Below are positions 17,163 through 27,024 of a stretch of DNA of 64,000 nt, piece by piece. The stretch spans positions 3,298,001 to 3,362,000 of the forward strand of contig NZ_CP042306.1 in the NCBI RefSeq assembly GCF_007859635.1. Reading direction: 5' to 3'. Within the stretch, counting starts at the first letter, position 1. Each line of letters opens with the position of its first letter. The notes under the pieces were generated by a model. The model was not told the origin of the DNA and searched no databases. It saw nothing but the letters and a program-made list of their open reading frames with translations. The position numbers and the translations under genes were made by a program. The stretch is from Sphingomonas panacisoli. GTDB lineage: Bacteria > Pseudomonadota > Alphaproteobacteria > Sphingomonadales > Sphingomonadaceae.

Positions 17163-19697
17163 CTACTTCTTTGTAGCAGCAGCCTTTTTCGGCGCGGCTT
17201 TCTTCTTCGCCGGCGCCTTCTTCGCCGCTTTGCGCTTGCCCTTCGCGGGCGCTGCCGCAGCGCGCGTATCGATCAGTTGCGCGGCTTCTTCCAGCGTCAG
17301 CGCATCCTTGTCGATCGACTTGGGCAGGGTCGCGTTGGTCGTGCCGTCGGTGACGTACGCGCCGTAACGGCCCTCCATCAGCTTGATCTCGGCCTCGGTG
17401 CGCGGATGCGCGCCCAGCACCTTGAGCGGCGCCTGCGCTCCCCGTGCCGGCCGTCCGCCGTTCGCCGCCGCCTCGGCCAGCTTGACCACGGCGGCGTTCA
17501 TGCCGGTCTCGAACACCTCCATCGTCGATTGCAGCCGGGCGTACTTGCCGTCGTGCGCGAGATAGGGACCGTAGCGGCCGATCGATGCGGTGATCGGCTT
17601 GCCGCTCTCTGGATGCGCACCGATTTCGCGCGGCAGGCTCAGGAGCTTGAGCGCCCATTCGAGGTCGAGTTCGGGAATGTCCTTCGGGATCGACGCGCGC
17701 TTGGCGTCCTTGCCCTCGCCGAGCTGGATGTACGGCCCGAACCGACCCGACTTGCGTTCGACTTCCAGCCCGGTGACCGGATCCTTGCCCAGTCCTTCCG
17801 GCCCACTATCCTCGCCCTCGGCGCCGCCGGGTTGCGCGAAACGGCGGGTGTATTTGCACTCGGGATAGTTCGAGCAAGCGATGAAGGCGCCGAACTTGCC
17901 GCCGCGCAGCGCGAGTTGGCCCTGGCCGCAATTCGGGCAGAGACGCGGATCGCCACCATCGGCCTTGTCGGGGAACAGATAGGGCGCAAGAAACTGGTCG
18001 AGCTGCTGCGTCACTTCGGACGGCTTGAACTCCATCACCTCGGCGGTGCGCGGCTTGAAGTCGCGCCAGAAGGCTTCGAGCACGGCCTGCCACTGCGCGC
18101 GGCCGCCCGAAATCTCGTCGAGTTCGTCTTCCAGCCCGGCCGTGTAGTCGAAGCTGACATAGCGTTCGAAAAAGCGTTCGAGGAACGCGGTCACCAGCCG
18201 GCCCGATTCCTCGGCGAAGAAGCGGTTCTTCTCGACGCGGACGTAATCGCGGTCCTTGAGCACCTGAATCGTCGAAGCGTAGGTCGACGGGCGCCCGATG
18301 CCGAGCTCTTCGAGCCGCTTGACCAGCGACGCTTCGGAAAAGCGCGGCGGTGGCTGGGTGAAATGCTGCTCGGCGGTCACCTCGCGCTTCGCCGGCACGT
18401 CGCCGTCGCGCAGTCGCGGCAGACGGCGCGATTCCTCGTCCGCCTCGTCGTCCTGACCTTCCTCGTACAATGCGAGATAGCCGGGGAAGATCACCACTTG
18501 GCCAGTCGCGCGCAGGCCGTGACGCCCGGTGCCGTCGGCGAGATCGATCGTCGTGCGCTCCATGCGCGCCGACGCCATCTGGCTCGCCATCGCGCGCTTC
18601 CAGATCAAATCGTACAACCGGGCATGGTCGCCCGATCCGGCGCGATCCTTGGCGAAGTCGGTCGGTCGGATCGCTTCGTGCGCTTCCTGCGCGTTCTTGG
18701 CCTTGGTCTGGTACATGCGCGGCTTGTCCGGGACGTAGCTCGCGTCGTAGCGGTTGGTGATGGCGTTGCGCGCGGCGGAAATCGCGCTACCGTCCATCTG
18801 CACGCCGTCGGTCCGCATATAGGTGATCGCGCCGTCCTCGTAGAGCCCCTGCGCGATCCGCATCGTGTGGCTGGCGGAGAAGCCGAGCTTGCGCGCCGCT
18901 TCCTGCTGCAGCGTCGAGGTGGTGAAGGGCGGCGGCGGATTGCGCGTCGCGGGCTTGGTTTCGACCGACTGGACGGTGAAGCGACCGTTCTCGACGTCGG
19001 CCTTCGCCTTCATGGCGTCACCCTCGGCGCCGATGGTGAGGCGGTCGATCTTCTCGCCGTTCCATTTGACCAGGCGCGCGGTGAAGCTGGTGCCGTCCTG
19101 CTCCATCAATGCTGCGACCGACCAATATTCCTGCGCGACGAACGCTTCGATCTCGCGCTCGCGATCGACGATCAGGCGCAAAGCGACCGACTGGACGCGG
19201 CCGGCGGACTTGGCGCCGGGCAGCTTGCGCCACAATACGGGGCTGAGCGTGAAGCCGACCAGATAGTCGAGCGCGCGGCGGGCGCGGTAGGCGTCGATCA
19301 GATCCTCGTCGAGCTCGCGCGGATGCCGCATCGCCTCGGTCACGGTCGCCTTGGTGATGGCGTTGAACGTCACGCGCTGGACGTCCTTGGGCAGCGCGCG
19401 GCGGCCGCGCAGCACTTCCTGCACGTGCCACGAAATCGCCTCGCCTTCGCGATCGGGGTCGGTGGCGAGGATCAGGCGGTCGGCCTTCTTGGCCTCGTCG
19501 GTGATCGCCTTCAGCTGCTTGGCCTTGTCGGGATAATTCTCCCAATCCATCGCGAAGCCGTCCTCGGGCTTCACCGACCCGTCCTTGGGGGGCAAGTCGC
19601 GGACATGGCCGTAGCTCGCGAGCACGCGATAGTCCGCGCCGAGATATTTCTCGATGGTTTTGGCCTTGGCCGGCGATTCGACGATGACGAGCTGCAT
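17163..19697 (-). CDS. topA: DNA topoisomerase I
   Basis: An 844-residue type IA topoisomerase that relaxes negative supercoils. The Toprim domain is at the N terminus (LVIVESPAKAKTIEKYLG; acidic triad in ATDPDREGEAISWH). The active-site tyrosine is Tyr293 in ITYMRTDG. The C-terminal part has one clear four-cysteine zinc ribbon (CPNCG...CSNYPEC) followed by repeats of the same fold that have lost their cysteines, and a Lys/Ala-rich tail of about 25 residues that should bind DNA non-specifically. topA lies downstream of dprA, a common pairing. Confidence 0.96.
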   Translation of the reverse strand: MQLVIVESPAKAKTIEKYLGADYRVLASYGHVRDLPPKDGSVKPEDGFAMDWENYPDKAKQLKAITDEAKKADRLILATDPDREGEAISWHVQEVLRGRRALPKDVQRVTFNAITKATVTEAMRHPRELDEDLIDAYRARRALDYLVGFTLSPVLWRKLPGAKSAGRVQSVALRLIVDREREIEAFVAQEYWSVAALMEQDGTSFTARLVKWNGEKIDRLTIGAEGDAMKAKADVENGRFTVQSVETKPATRNPPPPFTTSTLQQEAARKLGFSASHTMRIAQGLYEDGAITYMRTDGVQMDGSAISAARNAITNRYDASYVPDKPRMYQTKAKNAQEAHEAIRPTDFAKDRAGSGDHARLYDLIWKRAMASQMASARMERTTIDLADGTGRHGLRATGQVVIFPGYLALYEEGQDDEADEESRRLPRLRDGDVPAKREVTAEQHFTQPPPRFSEASLVKRLEELGIGRPSTYASTIQVLKDRDYVRVEKNRFFAEESGRLVTAFLERFFERYVSFDYTAGLEDELDEISGGRAQWQAVLEAFWRDFKPRTAEVMEFKPSEVTQQLDQFLAPYLFPDKADGGDPRLCPNCGQGQLALRGGKFGAFIACSNYPECKYTRRFAQPGGAEGEDSGPEGLGKDPVTGLEVERKSGRFGPYIQLGEGKDAKRASIPKDIPELDLEWALKLLSLPREIGAHPESGKPITASIGRYGPYLAHDGKYARLQSTMEVFETGMNAAVVKLAEAAANGGRPARGAQAPLKVLGAHPRTEAEIKLMEGRYGAYVTDGTTNATLPKSIDKDALTLEEAAQLIDTRAAAAPAKGKRKAAKKAPAKKKAAPKKAAATKK

Positions 19698-19767
19698 GGG
19701 TCTGAAAAGCGTCCTTACGTGTACGCGCGAGGATGGAGAGCGGGAATCGTGCCCGTCAAGTATCGGG

Positions 19768-20142
19768 TCAAGCGGGGGTCTTGAGGCTCCGCCAGGCGAG
19801 GAAGAAGGCGATCCCGAGGATCAGGTCGCCGTTGGTCAGCATGAAGGTGGAGGTCGGCGTGCGCCCGTTCAACCACAGGAAGGCGGTCGGGATCCAGAAA
19901 CCCAGCTTGGCGACGACGCCGAGCGGCATGAACGCGCGATAGCGCAACGGATCGCCGCCGATCACCCAATAGACCAACTGCCACGCCACCGCCGCGCCGA
20001 CGAAGCCGTAATAATATTCGGGATGCGCGAAGGCGGGATCGGGCGCCGCGACGGTCTTTTCCAGGAAATACATCGGCAGCAGCAGGATCAGGCCGTAGAT
20101 CGCGGCGCCGCGGAACAGCCAGGTCGCGTGTCGTGCGGTCAT
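19768..20142 (-). CDS. Four-helix integral membrane protein, unknown function
   Basis: A 124-residue protein with four predicted membrane helices at about residues 7-26, 44-63, 70-90 and 99-118. Conserved-looking elements are PEYYYGFVGAAVAWQLVYWVIGGDP and MLTNGDLILGIAFFLAW. I do not recognise a named family and give it no function. It starts 4 bases inside the end of dprA and ends 70 bases before topA, so it is likely transcribed with them. Confidence 0.72.
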   Translation of the reverse strand: MTARHATWLFRGAAIYGLILLLPMYFLEKTVAAPDPAFAHPEYYYGFVGAAVAWQLVYWVIGGDPLRYRAFMPLGVVAKLGFWIPTAFLWLNGRTPTSTFMLTNGDLILGIAFFLAWRSLKTPA

Positions 20143-21218
20143 GTCAGGCTCACCCTTCCCCCGGCGTGTCGTTCCAGCCTGCCCGCCAGTTCGATTTCGA
20201 GCAACACCGTCGCGACGATCGCGGGCGGCTGGCCGGATTGGCGGACCAGCTCGTCGATCGCGACCGGGACGGGGCCGAGCAGGTCGGCGACGGCGCGACG
20301 TTCCGCGTCGCCGGGGTCGGTCGGCGGCATGGCGTCAAACGGGATCGCGGGGCTGCGCACCATGCGCGGATCGATCGGACGGATCGTTTCGAGAATGTCG
20401 GCCGCCGACTGGACCAACGTCGCGCCCTCGCGGATCAGCAGGTTGCAGCCCTGGGCGCGCGGGTCGAGCGGGCTGCCGGGGACCGCCATGACGTCACGCC
20501 CCGCCTCGTTCGCCAGCCGCGCGGTGATCAGCGAGCCCGACTTGGGCGCGGCCTCGACCACGACGGTGCCGACCGCCAGCCCGGCGATGATGCGGTTGCG
20601 GTGTGGGAAGTTGCGCGCGAGCGGTTCGATGCCCGGCGGTTGCTCGGCGATCAGCAGGCCTTGCTGCGCGACCGACTCCTGTAGCTCGCGATTCTCAGGT
20701 GGAAAGGCGATGTCGATGCCGCTCGCGATGACACCGATCGTGCCGGTGGCGAGCGATCCGCTATGCGCGGCGGTGTCGAGCCCGCGCGCCAAGCCGGAGA
20801 CGATCACCACGCCTTCGCGCCCCAGTTCGACCGCCAGCCCGCGCGCGAACCGACACGCGGCGGCGGACGAATTCCGCGCGCCGACTATCGCCACGACGGT
20901 GCGTTTCGTTAGCGACAGGTCGCCGCGTATCGTCATTGCCGCAGGCGCATTGTCGAGTTCGGCGAGGAGCGGCGGATAATCGGCGTCGTCGAGGAACAGG
21001 TAGCGTGCGCCGAGCTTCTCCGTCGTCGCGATCTCGCGTTCGGCCACGCCGGCATCGACTACCTTTGGCGGTCTCCCGCCACCGCGCGCGGCGAGGTCGG
21101 GCAACGCCTCGATCGCCGTTTCCGCGCTGCCGAACCGGGCGATCAGCTGGCGATAGGTGACCGGCCCGATGCTCGGCGTGCGGATCAGCCGTAATCGCGC
21201 GATCCGCGGATCAGGCAT
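20139..21218 (-). CDS. dprA: DNA processing protein DprA
   Basis: A 359-residue DprA/Smf protein. It binds incoming single-stranded DNA and loads RecA during natural transformation. The Rossmann core is visible: GDLSLTKRTVVAIVGARNSS, then VIVSGLARGLDTAAHSGSL, GTIGVIASGID, EQPPGIEPLARNFPHRNRIIAGLA and VVVEAAPKSGSLITARLANEAGRDVMAVPGSP. An N-terminal SAM-like helical part and a C-terminal winged-helix part (LLGPVPVAIDELVRQSG) frame it. The start overlaps the end of plsY by 8 bases. Confidence 0.94.
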   Translation of the reverse strand: MPDPRIARLRLIRTPSIGPVTYRQLIARFGSAETAIEALPDLAARGGGRPPKVVDAGVAEREIATTEKLGARYLFLDDADYPPLLAELDNAPAAMTIRGDLSLTKRTVVAIVGARNSSAAACRFARGLAVELGREGVVIVSGLARGLDTAAHSGSLATGTIGVIASGIDIAFPPENRELQESVAQQGLLIAEQPPGIEPLARNFPHRNRIIAGLAVGTVVVEAAPKSGSLITARLANEAGRDVMAVPGSPLDPRAQGCNLLIREGATLVQSAADILETIRPIDPRMVRSPAIPFDAMPPTDPGDAERRAVADLLGPVPVAIDELVRQSGQPPAIVATVLLEIELAGRLERHAGGRVSLT

Positions 21219-21819
21219 CCTTGCTCCCGCCGACGCGCGGCTCGGTGCCGGCGAACAGCCGGTCGATATTGGCGCGGTGCTTCCACAGCACCAGCAACGC
21301 GAGCGCGATCAGCAGCAGCACCTGATCGAAACATCCGACCAACGCGGCGGCGATCGGGCTGGAGATGGCGGCGGTCATTCCCGCCACCGAGGAAATCCGC
21401 AGCAGAGCGAGCATCGCCAGCCACACCGCGGCGAAGATCAACCCGACCGGCCAGCACAAGGCGAGGCAGATGCCGAGCAACGTCGCGACGCCCTTGCCAC
21501 CCTTGAACTTCAGCCAGACCGGATAGAGGTGGCCGATGAACGCCGCGGCCGCGGCGGGGATTTCGTGACCCGGAAAGGCATAAGCGGCGATGATCACGGC
21601 CAGCGCGCCCTTCGCGCCGTCGAGCACCAACGTCGCCGCCGCCAAGCCTTTGCGGCCCGTCCGCAGCACGTTGGTCGCGCCGATATTGCCCGAGCCGATC
21701 GTGCGCAGGTCGCCCGCGCCGAACGCGCGCGTCAGGATCACCCCGAACGGGATCGATCCGAGCAGATAGCCCAGCAATATCGCGCCCGCCGGCGCCGCCC
21801 ACAGATATTCGGTCGGCAA
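21211..21819 (-). CDS. plsY: Acyl-phosphate glycerol-3-phosphate acyltransferase
   Basis: A membrane enzyme that moves the acyl group of acyl-phosphate to glycerol 3-phosphate, the first step of phospholipid synthesis. Motifs are LLGYLLGSIPFGVI, GSGNIGATNVLRTGRK and GHLYPVWLKFKGGKGVAT; five membrane helices are evident. The most likely start is TTG at 21819 (202 residues, L/MPTEYLW), because GGGGGTGAGG lies 2-4 bases before it. An ATG at 21870 in the same frame would add 17 residues that do not fit the family. Confidence 0.9.
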   Translation of the reverse strand: MPTEYLWAAPAGAILLGYLLGSIPFGVILTRAFGAGDLRTIGSGNIGATNVLRTGRKGLAAATLVLDGAKGALAVIIAAYAFPGHEIPAAAAAFIGHLYPVWLKFKGGKGVATLLGICLALCWPVGLIFAAVWLAMLALLRISSVAGMTAAISSPIAAALVGCFDQVLLLIALALLVLWKHRANIDRLFAGTEPRVGGSKDA

Positions 21820-21912
21820 AGCCTCACCCCCAGTCGTTGCGGATATAGAACAGCGACGCCACGCCGCCAATAATCTTGATCACAAACGCCGCCCGGTCCA
21901 ACGGATCGGCGG

Positions 21913-22704
21913 ATGGATGCGCGACCGATCTTGCTGTTCGATTCAGGCGTCGGCGGGCTGTCGGTGCTGGGTGCGGTGCGCGATCTGCTGCCCCAGGCCG
22001 GCCTGACCTATGTCGCCGATTCGGCGGGATTTCCGTACGGGACGAAAAGCGAGGCGGAGATCGCGGCGCGAGTACCGGCCCTGCTCGGGCGGCTGGCCGA
22101 GCGATACGATCCCCGGCTGATCGTGATCGCGTGCAACACCGCGTCGACCATCGCGCTCCAGCATGTCCGCGCGGCGCTCGACCTGCCGATCGTCGGGACG
22201 GTGCCGGCGATCAAGCCGGCGGCCGAGATGAGCAAGACGCGCGTGATCGGCGTGCTCGGCACCGACGCGACGGTGCGTCAGCCTTATGTCGACGATCTCG
22301 CGGCGCGGTTCGCGAGCGATTGCGTCGTGCTACGCCACGGATCGGCGGCTTTGGTCGAACTGGCAGAGGCGAAATTGCACGGCGAGTCGATAGACCTGCC
22401 CGCGTATCGGGACGCGATCGCCGGATTGTTCGCCCAGCCCGATGGCGATCGCATCGACGTCGTCGTCAACGCCTGCACGCATTTTCCGTTGGTCGTCGAG
22501 GAATTGGCCGCGGCCGCGCCCCACCCGGTCCGGTTCACCGACGGCGCATCCGGCATCGCGCGCCGCGTCGCCTATCTCACGCGGGGCCAGGAATGGTCCG
22601 GTTCGCCGGACCATCGCGCGGTGTTCACGCGATTCGGCGATGCCGAGCGTCGGCTCGCCCCCGCTTTGGCGCGTTTCGGCATTCCCCGGTCCGAGTCGCT
22701 CTAG
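21913..22704 (+). CDS. murI: Glutamate racemase
   Basis: A 263-residue enzyme making D-glutamate for peptidoglycan. The two catalytic cysteines are in VIACNTASTIALQ and VVNACTHFPLV. Other motifs are ILLFDSGVGGLSVL and YVADSAGFPYGTKSE. It starts 93 bases from plsY on the opposite strand. Its stop overlaps the stop of a small convergent gene in a shared CTAG at 22701-22704. Confidence 0.95.
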   Translation: MDARPILLFDSGVGGLSVLGAVRDLLPQAGLTYVADSAGFPYGTKSEAEIAARVPALLGRLAERYDPRLIVIACNTASTIALQHVRAALDLPIVGTVPAIKPAAEMSKTRVIGVLGTDATVRQPYVDDLAARFASDCVVLRHGSAALVELAEAKLHGESIDLPAYRDAIAGLFAQPDGDRIDVVVNACTHFPLVVEELAAAAPHPVRFTDGASGIARRVAYLTRGQEWSGSPDHRAVFTRFGDAERRLAPALARFGIPRSESL

Positions 22705-22859
22705 GCGAGCTTCAATTGTTCGGCGTAGCGGTTCGCCATGGTTTCGTGCGCGACGCGTGCGGCGGGATCGGTGGAGGACGCGGCGGCAGCGCGCGACTGC
22801 GCTTCGCGACGCGTCAGATAATCGGAATCGGGCGCCTTTGCGGCGGTGTCTTGGGGCAT
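22701..22859 (-). CDS. Small conserved hypothetical protein
   Basis: A 52-residue hydrophilic protein, MPQDTAAKAPDSDYLTRREA to the end RVAHETMANRYAEQLKLA. It looks like a short helical protein, with no membrane segment, cysteine pair or known motif. The Arg/Ala-rich helix followed by VAHETMANRYAEQL suggests a conserved sphingomonad small protein, but I cannot name it. The ATG at 22859 has GGAGTAGGACC upstream. It is convergent with murI and shares the CTAG stop. Confidence 0.6.
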   Translation of the reverse strand: MPQDTAAKAPDSDYLTRREAQSRAAAASSTDPAARVAHETMANRYAEQLKLA

Positions 22860-23058
22860 GGTCCTACTCCAGCCAGGCAAGCGGGAGCTTTCCATCACTC
22901 TCAGTCATCGGCGCGCTCGCTAGGATTCCTTGCCGACGATGCGAAGGAACGTACGCCTCCGTTCGACACCTGTCATTGACGTAAAGCAGCATCGCAGCTG
23001 CACGTTTTGCACGCATAAGCGATGGAAAATCGCACAAACCCGCGCTAACGGGCGATTC

Positions 23059-24297
23059 ATGAGCGACACCAGCACGCGGCCCGTCGATTATTCGCGGGTG
23101 TTTACCCAGGCGATCGACCGGTTGCACGAGGAAGGCCGCTACCGCGTATTCATCGACATTCTGCGCAACAAGGGGATGTTCCCCAACGCGCGCTGCTTCG
23201 CCGGGCATAACGGGCCGAAGCCGATCACGGTGTGGTGTTCGAACGACTATCTGTCGATGGGCCAGCACCCCAAGGTGATCGCGGCGATGGAGGAGGCGCT
23301 CCACGATGTCGGCGCCGGCTCCGGCGGCACGCGCAATATCGGCGGCAACACGCATTACCATATCGATCTCGAGGGTGAACTCGCCGATCTGCACGGCAAG
23401 GAAGGCGCGCTGCTGTTCACCAGCGGATACGTGTCGAACGAGGCGACCTTGGCGACGCTCGGCAAGCTGTTGCCCGGCTGCGTGATCTTCTCCGACGAAC
23501 TCAACCACGCGTCGATGATCGCGGGAATCCGCAATTCGGGCTGCGAGAAGCGCATCTTCCGCCACAACGACTTGGCCCATCTCGAGGAATTGCTGGCCGC
23601 CGAGGATCCGAACGCACCGAAGCTGATCGCGTTCGAGAGCGTCTATTCGATGGAGGGCGACATCGCCCCGATCGGCGCGATCTGCGACCTAGCCGACAAG
23701 TATAACGCGCTGACCTATCTCGACGAAGTGCACGCGGTCGGCATGTACGGCCCGCGCGGCGGCGGGATTTCGGAGAGGGATGCGGTCGCGCATCGCATCA
23801 CGATTATCGAAGGCACGCTGGGCAAGGCGTTCGGGGTGATGGGCGGCTATGTCGCGGCCGACCAGACGATCATCGATGTGATCCGCAGCTACGCGCCGGG
23901 GTTCATCTTCACCACCAGCCTGTCGCCGGTGCTGGTCGCCGGCGTGCTGGCGAGCGTGCGGCACCTGAAGTCGTCGACCGCCGAGCGCGAGGCGCAACAG
24001 GCGTCGGCGGCGATGCTGAAGGGGATGATGACCGACGCCGGATTGCCGGTGATGGTTGGCGACACGCATATCGTCCCTCTGATGGTCGGCGATCCGGTAA
24101 AAGCCAAGAAGATCAGCGACATATTGCTCGCTGAGTATGGCGTGTACGTCCAGCCGATCAATTACCCCACAGTGCCGCGCGGCACCGAGCGCCTGCGCTT
24201 CACCCCCGGCCCGACGCATGACGAGGGCATGATGCGCGACCTGACCGACGCGCTGGTCGAGATCTGGGGCCGGCTGGAACTGCGCAAGGCGGCGTAA
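23059..24297 (+). CDS. hemA: 5-aminolevulinate synthase
   Basis: A 412-residue PLP enzyme condensing glycine and succinyl-CoA to 5-aminolevulinate, the Shemin route to haem used by alphaproteobacteria and mitochondria. It begins [24 protein letters not shown]. Conserved motifs are [48 protein letters not shown], and the PLP-lysine motif [16 protein letters not shown]. The ATG at 23059 is the family start. Upstream lie 199 non-coding bases after the small gene, enough for its own promoter. hemC and hemD are elsewhere in the window. Confidence 0.96.
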   Translation: MSDTSTRPVDYSRVFTQAIDRLHEEGRYRVFIDILRNKGMFPNARCFAGHNGPKPITVWCSNDYLSMGQHPKVIAAMEEALHDVGAGSGGTRNIGGNTHYHIDLEGELADLHGKEGALLFTSGYVSNEATLATLGKLLPGCVIFSDELNHASMIAGIRNSGCEKRIFRHNDLAHLEELLAAEDPNAPKLIAFESVYSMEGDIAPIGAICDLADKYNALTYLDEVHAVGMYGPRGGGISERDAVAHRITIIEGTLGKAFGVMGGYVAADQTIIDVIRSYAPGFIFTTSLSPVLVAGVLASVRHLKSSTAEREAQQASAAMLKGMMTDAGLPVMVGDTHIVPLMVGDPVKAKKISDILLAEYGVYVQPINYPTVPRGTERLRFTPGPTHDEGMMRDLTDALVEIWGRLELRKAA

Positions 24298-24300
24298 CCG

Positions 24301-24376
24301 CGTCGCCCCGGCGAAGGCCGGGGCCGCTGAATTTTTCGCGCCGTTGCTTGCGGCCCCGACCTTCGCCGGGGCGACG
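24301..24376. repeat. 27-bp inverted repeat between hemA and nrdR
   Basis: Arms of 27 bases at 24301-24327 and 24350-24376 match at 26 of 27 positions around a 22-base loop. The left arm is identical to the repeat at 13016-13042. It sits between the convergent genes hemA and nrdR, ending at the nrdR stop, and could fold into a very stable hairpin in both transcripts. Confidence 0.85.
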
Positions 24377-24377
24377 T

Positions 24378-24839
24378 TTACGGCTTCCCCATCTCGCTGA
24401 CGTTGCCGGCGAATTCCTCGAAATCCTTCGCCTCGCTGAAGTCGCGATAGACGCTGGCGAAGCGGATATAGGCGACCGAATCGAGGCCCTTCAGGCCGTC
24501 CATCACCAGTTCGCCGATTTTCTTCGACGAGACTTCGGCATCGCCCAAAGTCTCGAGCTGGCGCTGGATGCCCGACACCAGGCGCTCGATCTGGACCGGT
24601 TCGATCGGCCGTTTGCGCGCGGCGATCTCGATCGAGCGGAGCAGTTTCTCGCGCTCGAACGGCTCTTTCTTGTCTTCGCTCTTGAGCACGACGAGTTCGC
24701 GCAACTGGATGCGCTCGAACGTGGTGAAGCGCGCGGCGCAGCCTTCGCACTGGCGGCGGCGGCGGATCGCGGCGCCGTCCTCGGTCGGCCGCGAATCCTT
24801 TACCTGGCTGTCTTCATGTCCGCAGAACGGGCAACGCAT
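24378..24839 (-). CDS. nrdR: Transcriptional repressor NrdR
   Basis: A 153-residue repressor of ribonucleotide reductase genes. The N-terminal zinc ribbon shows four cysteines ([10 protein letters not shown] and [18 protein letters not shown]), and residues about 49-139 form the ATP cone that senses ATP/dATP ([20 protein letters not shown]). No nrd genes are in the window. The gene follows the zinc-ribbon/glyA/rpiB run in the same direction, separated by 47 bases. Confidence 0.95.
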   Translation of the reverse strand: MRCPFCGHEDSQVKDSRPTEDGAAIRRRRQCEGCAARFTTFERIQLRELVVLKSEDKKEPFEREKLLRSIEIAARKRPIEPVQIERLVSGIQRQLETLGDAEVSSKKIGELVMDGLKGLDSVAYIRFASVYRDFSEAKDFEEFAGNVSEMGKP

Positions 24840-24886
24840 GGTTGGGGGTCCGTCGTTCGTGGTGGTCGAGACGGACCCCTATCGGA

Positions 24887-25207
24887 TCACGCCTTCTTGG
24901 CGAAGCGGTTATACGCCATGATCCCGCCGCCGATCAGCGCGCCGGTCGCCATCGAAATCGGGAGCAGGATCGCCGCGACCGCACCGACCGCGGCGGCGCC
25001 GGCGATCTTCTGCGCATTCTCGTCCTTCATCAGCCCGCGCGCGGCGGCTTCGGCCTCGGCGGCGCTGTTCATGACGAAGGTCTTGGCCGATTCGAACGTA
25101 TTCTCGCCGTCGCCGGCGACGAACGCACCGCAATTCGCGCAATATTTGGCGCCGTCGGGGAGCGCCGCGTCGCAATGCGGGCACATGCGGGTCAGATTCT
25201 CGGTCAT
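24887..25207 (-). CDS. Zinc-ribbon protein with C-terminal membrane segment
   Basis: A 106-residue protein. The N terminus holds a zinc ribbon with Cys9, Cys12, Cys23 and Cys26 (CPHC...CANC). A middle helix is followed by a hydrophobic Gly/Ala-rich stretch at about 73-98 (GAVAAILLPISMATGALIGGGIMAY), which should anchor or insert into the membrane. The ATG at 25207 lies only 1 base after the glyA stop, so they are cotranscribed. Function unknown. Confidence 0.7.
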   Translation of the reverse strand: MTENLTRMCPHCDAALPDGAKYCANCGAFVAGDGENTFESAKTFVMNSAAEAEAAARGLMKDENAQKIAGAAAVGAVAAILLPISMATGALIGGGIMAYNRFAKKA

Positions 25208-25208
25208 C

Positions 25209-26522
25209 TCACAGTCCTTGGTAGATGGGAAAGCGGTGACATAGTGCATTAACACGCTGCTGCACAGCATTTTCTACCTGCGCGTCGCCCTGTTCACCAT
25301 TTTTGGCGAGTCCGTCGAGCACGTCGGCGACCATATTGCCGATCTCGCGGAACTCGGCGGGACCGAATCCGCGGGTGGTGCCGGCGGGCGATCCGACGCG
25401 GATGCCGCTGGTCTTGACCGGGGGCAGCGGGTCGTTGGGGATGCCGTTCTTATTGCAGGTGATCCCGGCGCGTTCGAGCGCTTCGTCGGCGTCTTTGCCG
25501 GTCACGCCGAGCGGCGTGAGATCGATCAGGGCGAGGTGCGTGTCGGTGCCGCCCGATACGACTTCGCAGCCGCGCTCCTTTAGCGTCGCGGCCAGCACCT
25601 TGGCATTCTCGATGATCGCCGCCGCGTAGGATTTGAAGCCCGGCTCCAGCGCCTCGCCGAACGCGACCGCCTTGGCGGCGATGACGTGCATCAGCGGGCC
25701 GCCCTGCAGGCCCGGAAACACGGCGGAGTTGATCTTCTTCGCGATCGCCTCGTCGTCGGTCATCACCATGCCGCCGCGCGGACCGCGCAGTGTCTTGTGC
25801 GTCGTGGTGGTCACGACATGGGCGTGGCCGAAGGGGGTTGGGTGAACGCCGCCCGCGACGAGACCGGCGAAGTGCGCCATGTCGACCATGAACAGCGCGC
25901 CCACCTCGTCCGCGATCGCGCGGAACTTCGCGAAGTCGATCTGGCGCGGATAGGCGCTGCCGCCGGTGATGATCAGCTTCGGGCGATGCTCCTTGGCCAA
26001 CCGCTCGACTTCGTCGAAGTCGATCAGGTGGGTGTCGGGGGTCACGCCGTACTGCACCGCGTTGAACCATTTGCCCGACATCGCGGCCTTGGCGCCGTGA
26101 GTCAGGTGACCGCCCGCGTCGAGGCTCAGCCCCATGATCGTGTCGCCCGGCTTGGTCAGCGCGAGCATCACCGCGCCGTTCGCCTGCGCGCCAGAGTGCG
26201 GCTGGACGTTGGCATAGCCGCAGTCGAACAGCTGCTTGGCGCGGTCGATCGCGAGCTGCTCGACCTCGTCCGACGGGTGGCAGCCCTGATAGTAGCGCTT
26301 CCCCGGATAGCCTTCGGCGTACTTGTTGGTGAACACCGACCCCTGCGCCTCGAGCACCGCCTTGGAGACGATATTCTCCGACGCGATCAGCTCGATCTGG
26401 TTCTGCTCGCGCGCCAGTTCGTGGCGTACGCCCGCGAAGACGGCGGGGTCGGCGTCGGCCAGGCCACGCGTAAAGAAACCGTCGGGCTGGACGTCGGACA
26501 GGGTGGTCGGGTTGCTGCTCAT
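25209..26522 (-). CDS. glyA: Serine hydroxymethyltransferase
   Basis: A 437-residue PLP enzyme converting serine and tetrahydrofolate into glycine and methylene-THF. Motifs: [69 protein letters not shown] and the PLP lysine in [16 protein letters not shown]. The ATG at 26522 overlaps the rpiB stop (ATGA), so the pair is translationally coupled. The glycine it makes is a substrate of the neighbouring hemA product, although hemA is transcribed from the other strand. Confidence 0.97.
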   Translation of the reverse strand: MSSNPTTLSDVQPDGFFTRGLADADPAVFAGVRHELAREQNQIELIASENIVSKAVLEAQGSVFTNKYAEGYPGKRYYQGCHPSDEVEQLAIDRAKQLFDCGYANVQPHSGAQANGAVMLALTKPGDTIMGLSLDAGGHLTHGAKAAMSGKWFNAVQYGVTPDTHLIDFDEVERLAKEHRPKLIITGGSAYPRQIDFAKFRAIADEVGALFMVDMAHFAGLVAGGVHPTPFGHAHVVTTTTHKTLRGPRGGMVMTDDEAIAKKINSAVFPGLQGGPLMHVIAAKAVAFGEALEPGFKSYAAAIIENAKVLAATLKERGCEVVSGGTDTHLALIDLTPLGVTGKDADEALERAGITCNKNGIPNDPLPPVKTSGIRVGSPAGTTRGFGPAEFREIGNMVADVLDGLAKNGEQGDAQVENAVQQRVNALCHRFPIYQGL

Positions 26523-26965
26523 GACGTGACTTTCGGTAGGGAGCCGAGCTTGTCGACCCGGTGCTGGTGGCGGCCGCCGGCGAAATCGGCGGAGAGGAAA
26601 GCGGAGAGGCAGGCGATCGCCATTTCGGGGCCGATCAGCCGCGCGCCCATCGCGATCGCATTGGCGTCGTTGTGCGTGCGCGCGAGCGTCGCGGACAGCG
26701 GTTCGCTGACGAGCGCGCAGCGGCAGCCGGGGTTGCGGTTGGCGGCGATGGCGATGCCGATCCCCGACCCGCACAGCGCCACGCCGCGTTCCGCCGAGCC
26801 GCTGGCGACCGCCTCGGCGAGCTTGTAGCCGTAATCGGGATAATCGACGGATGCGGTGTCGAACGGGCCGAGATCGTCGACGTCATGCCCCGCCTCGCGC
26901 AACCAGTCGACAAGCGTCGCCTTCAGGGCGACGGCGGCGTGATCGGACGCGATGGCGATGCGCAT
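26519..26965 (-). CDS. rpiB: Ribose-5-phosphate isomerase B
   Basis: A 148-residue RpiB/LacAB-type isomerase. The N-terminal [18 protein letters not shown], the active-site cysteine in [15 protein letters not shown], and the catalytic His in [17 protein letters not shown] are all present. It interconverts ribose 5-phosphate and ribulose 5-phosphate. It heads the run rpiB-glyA-zinc ribbon gene. The upstream frame stays open to 27292 but the extra part has no family resemblance, so I use the ATG at 26965. Confidence 0.94.
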   Translation of the reverse strand: MRIAIASDHAAVALKATLVDWLREAGHDVDDLGPFDTASVDYPDYGYKLAEAVASGSAERGVALCGSGIGIAIAANRNPGCRCALVSEPLSATLARTHNDANAIAMGARLIGPEMAIACLSAFLSADFAGGRHQHRVDKLGSLPKVTS

Positions 26966-27024
26966 GAACGGGGCGCGGGTCCCTTTGGCTGTGGTGTGAG
27001 CGCCCCTTACCGATGACGGGGCGG

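Noticed and set aside
17277..19784. Open frame of about 835 codons antisense to topA; similar ones antisense to the receptor at 49135-51951 and to recQ at 61537-63198.
   Set aside because: Shadows of real genes; no start signals or family motifs.
22976..23004. TTGACG with a possible -10 at 17 bases, upstream of hemA.
   Set aside because: The -10 (TGCACG) is too poor to call a promoter by eye.
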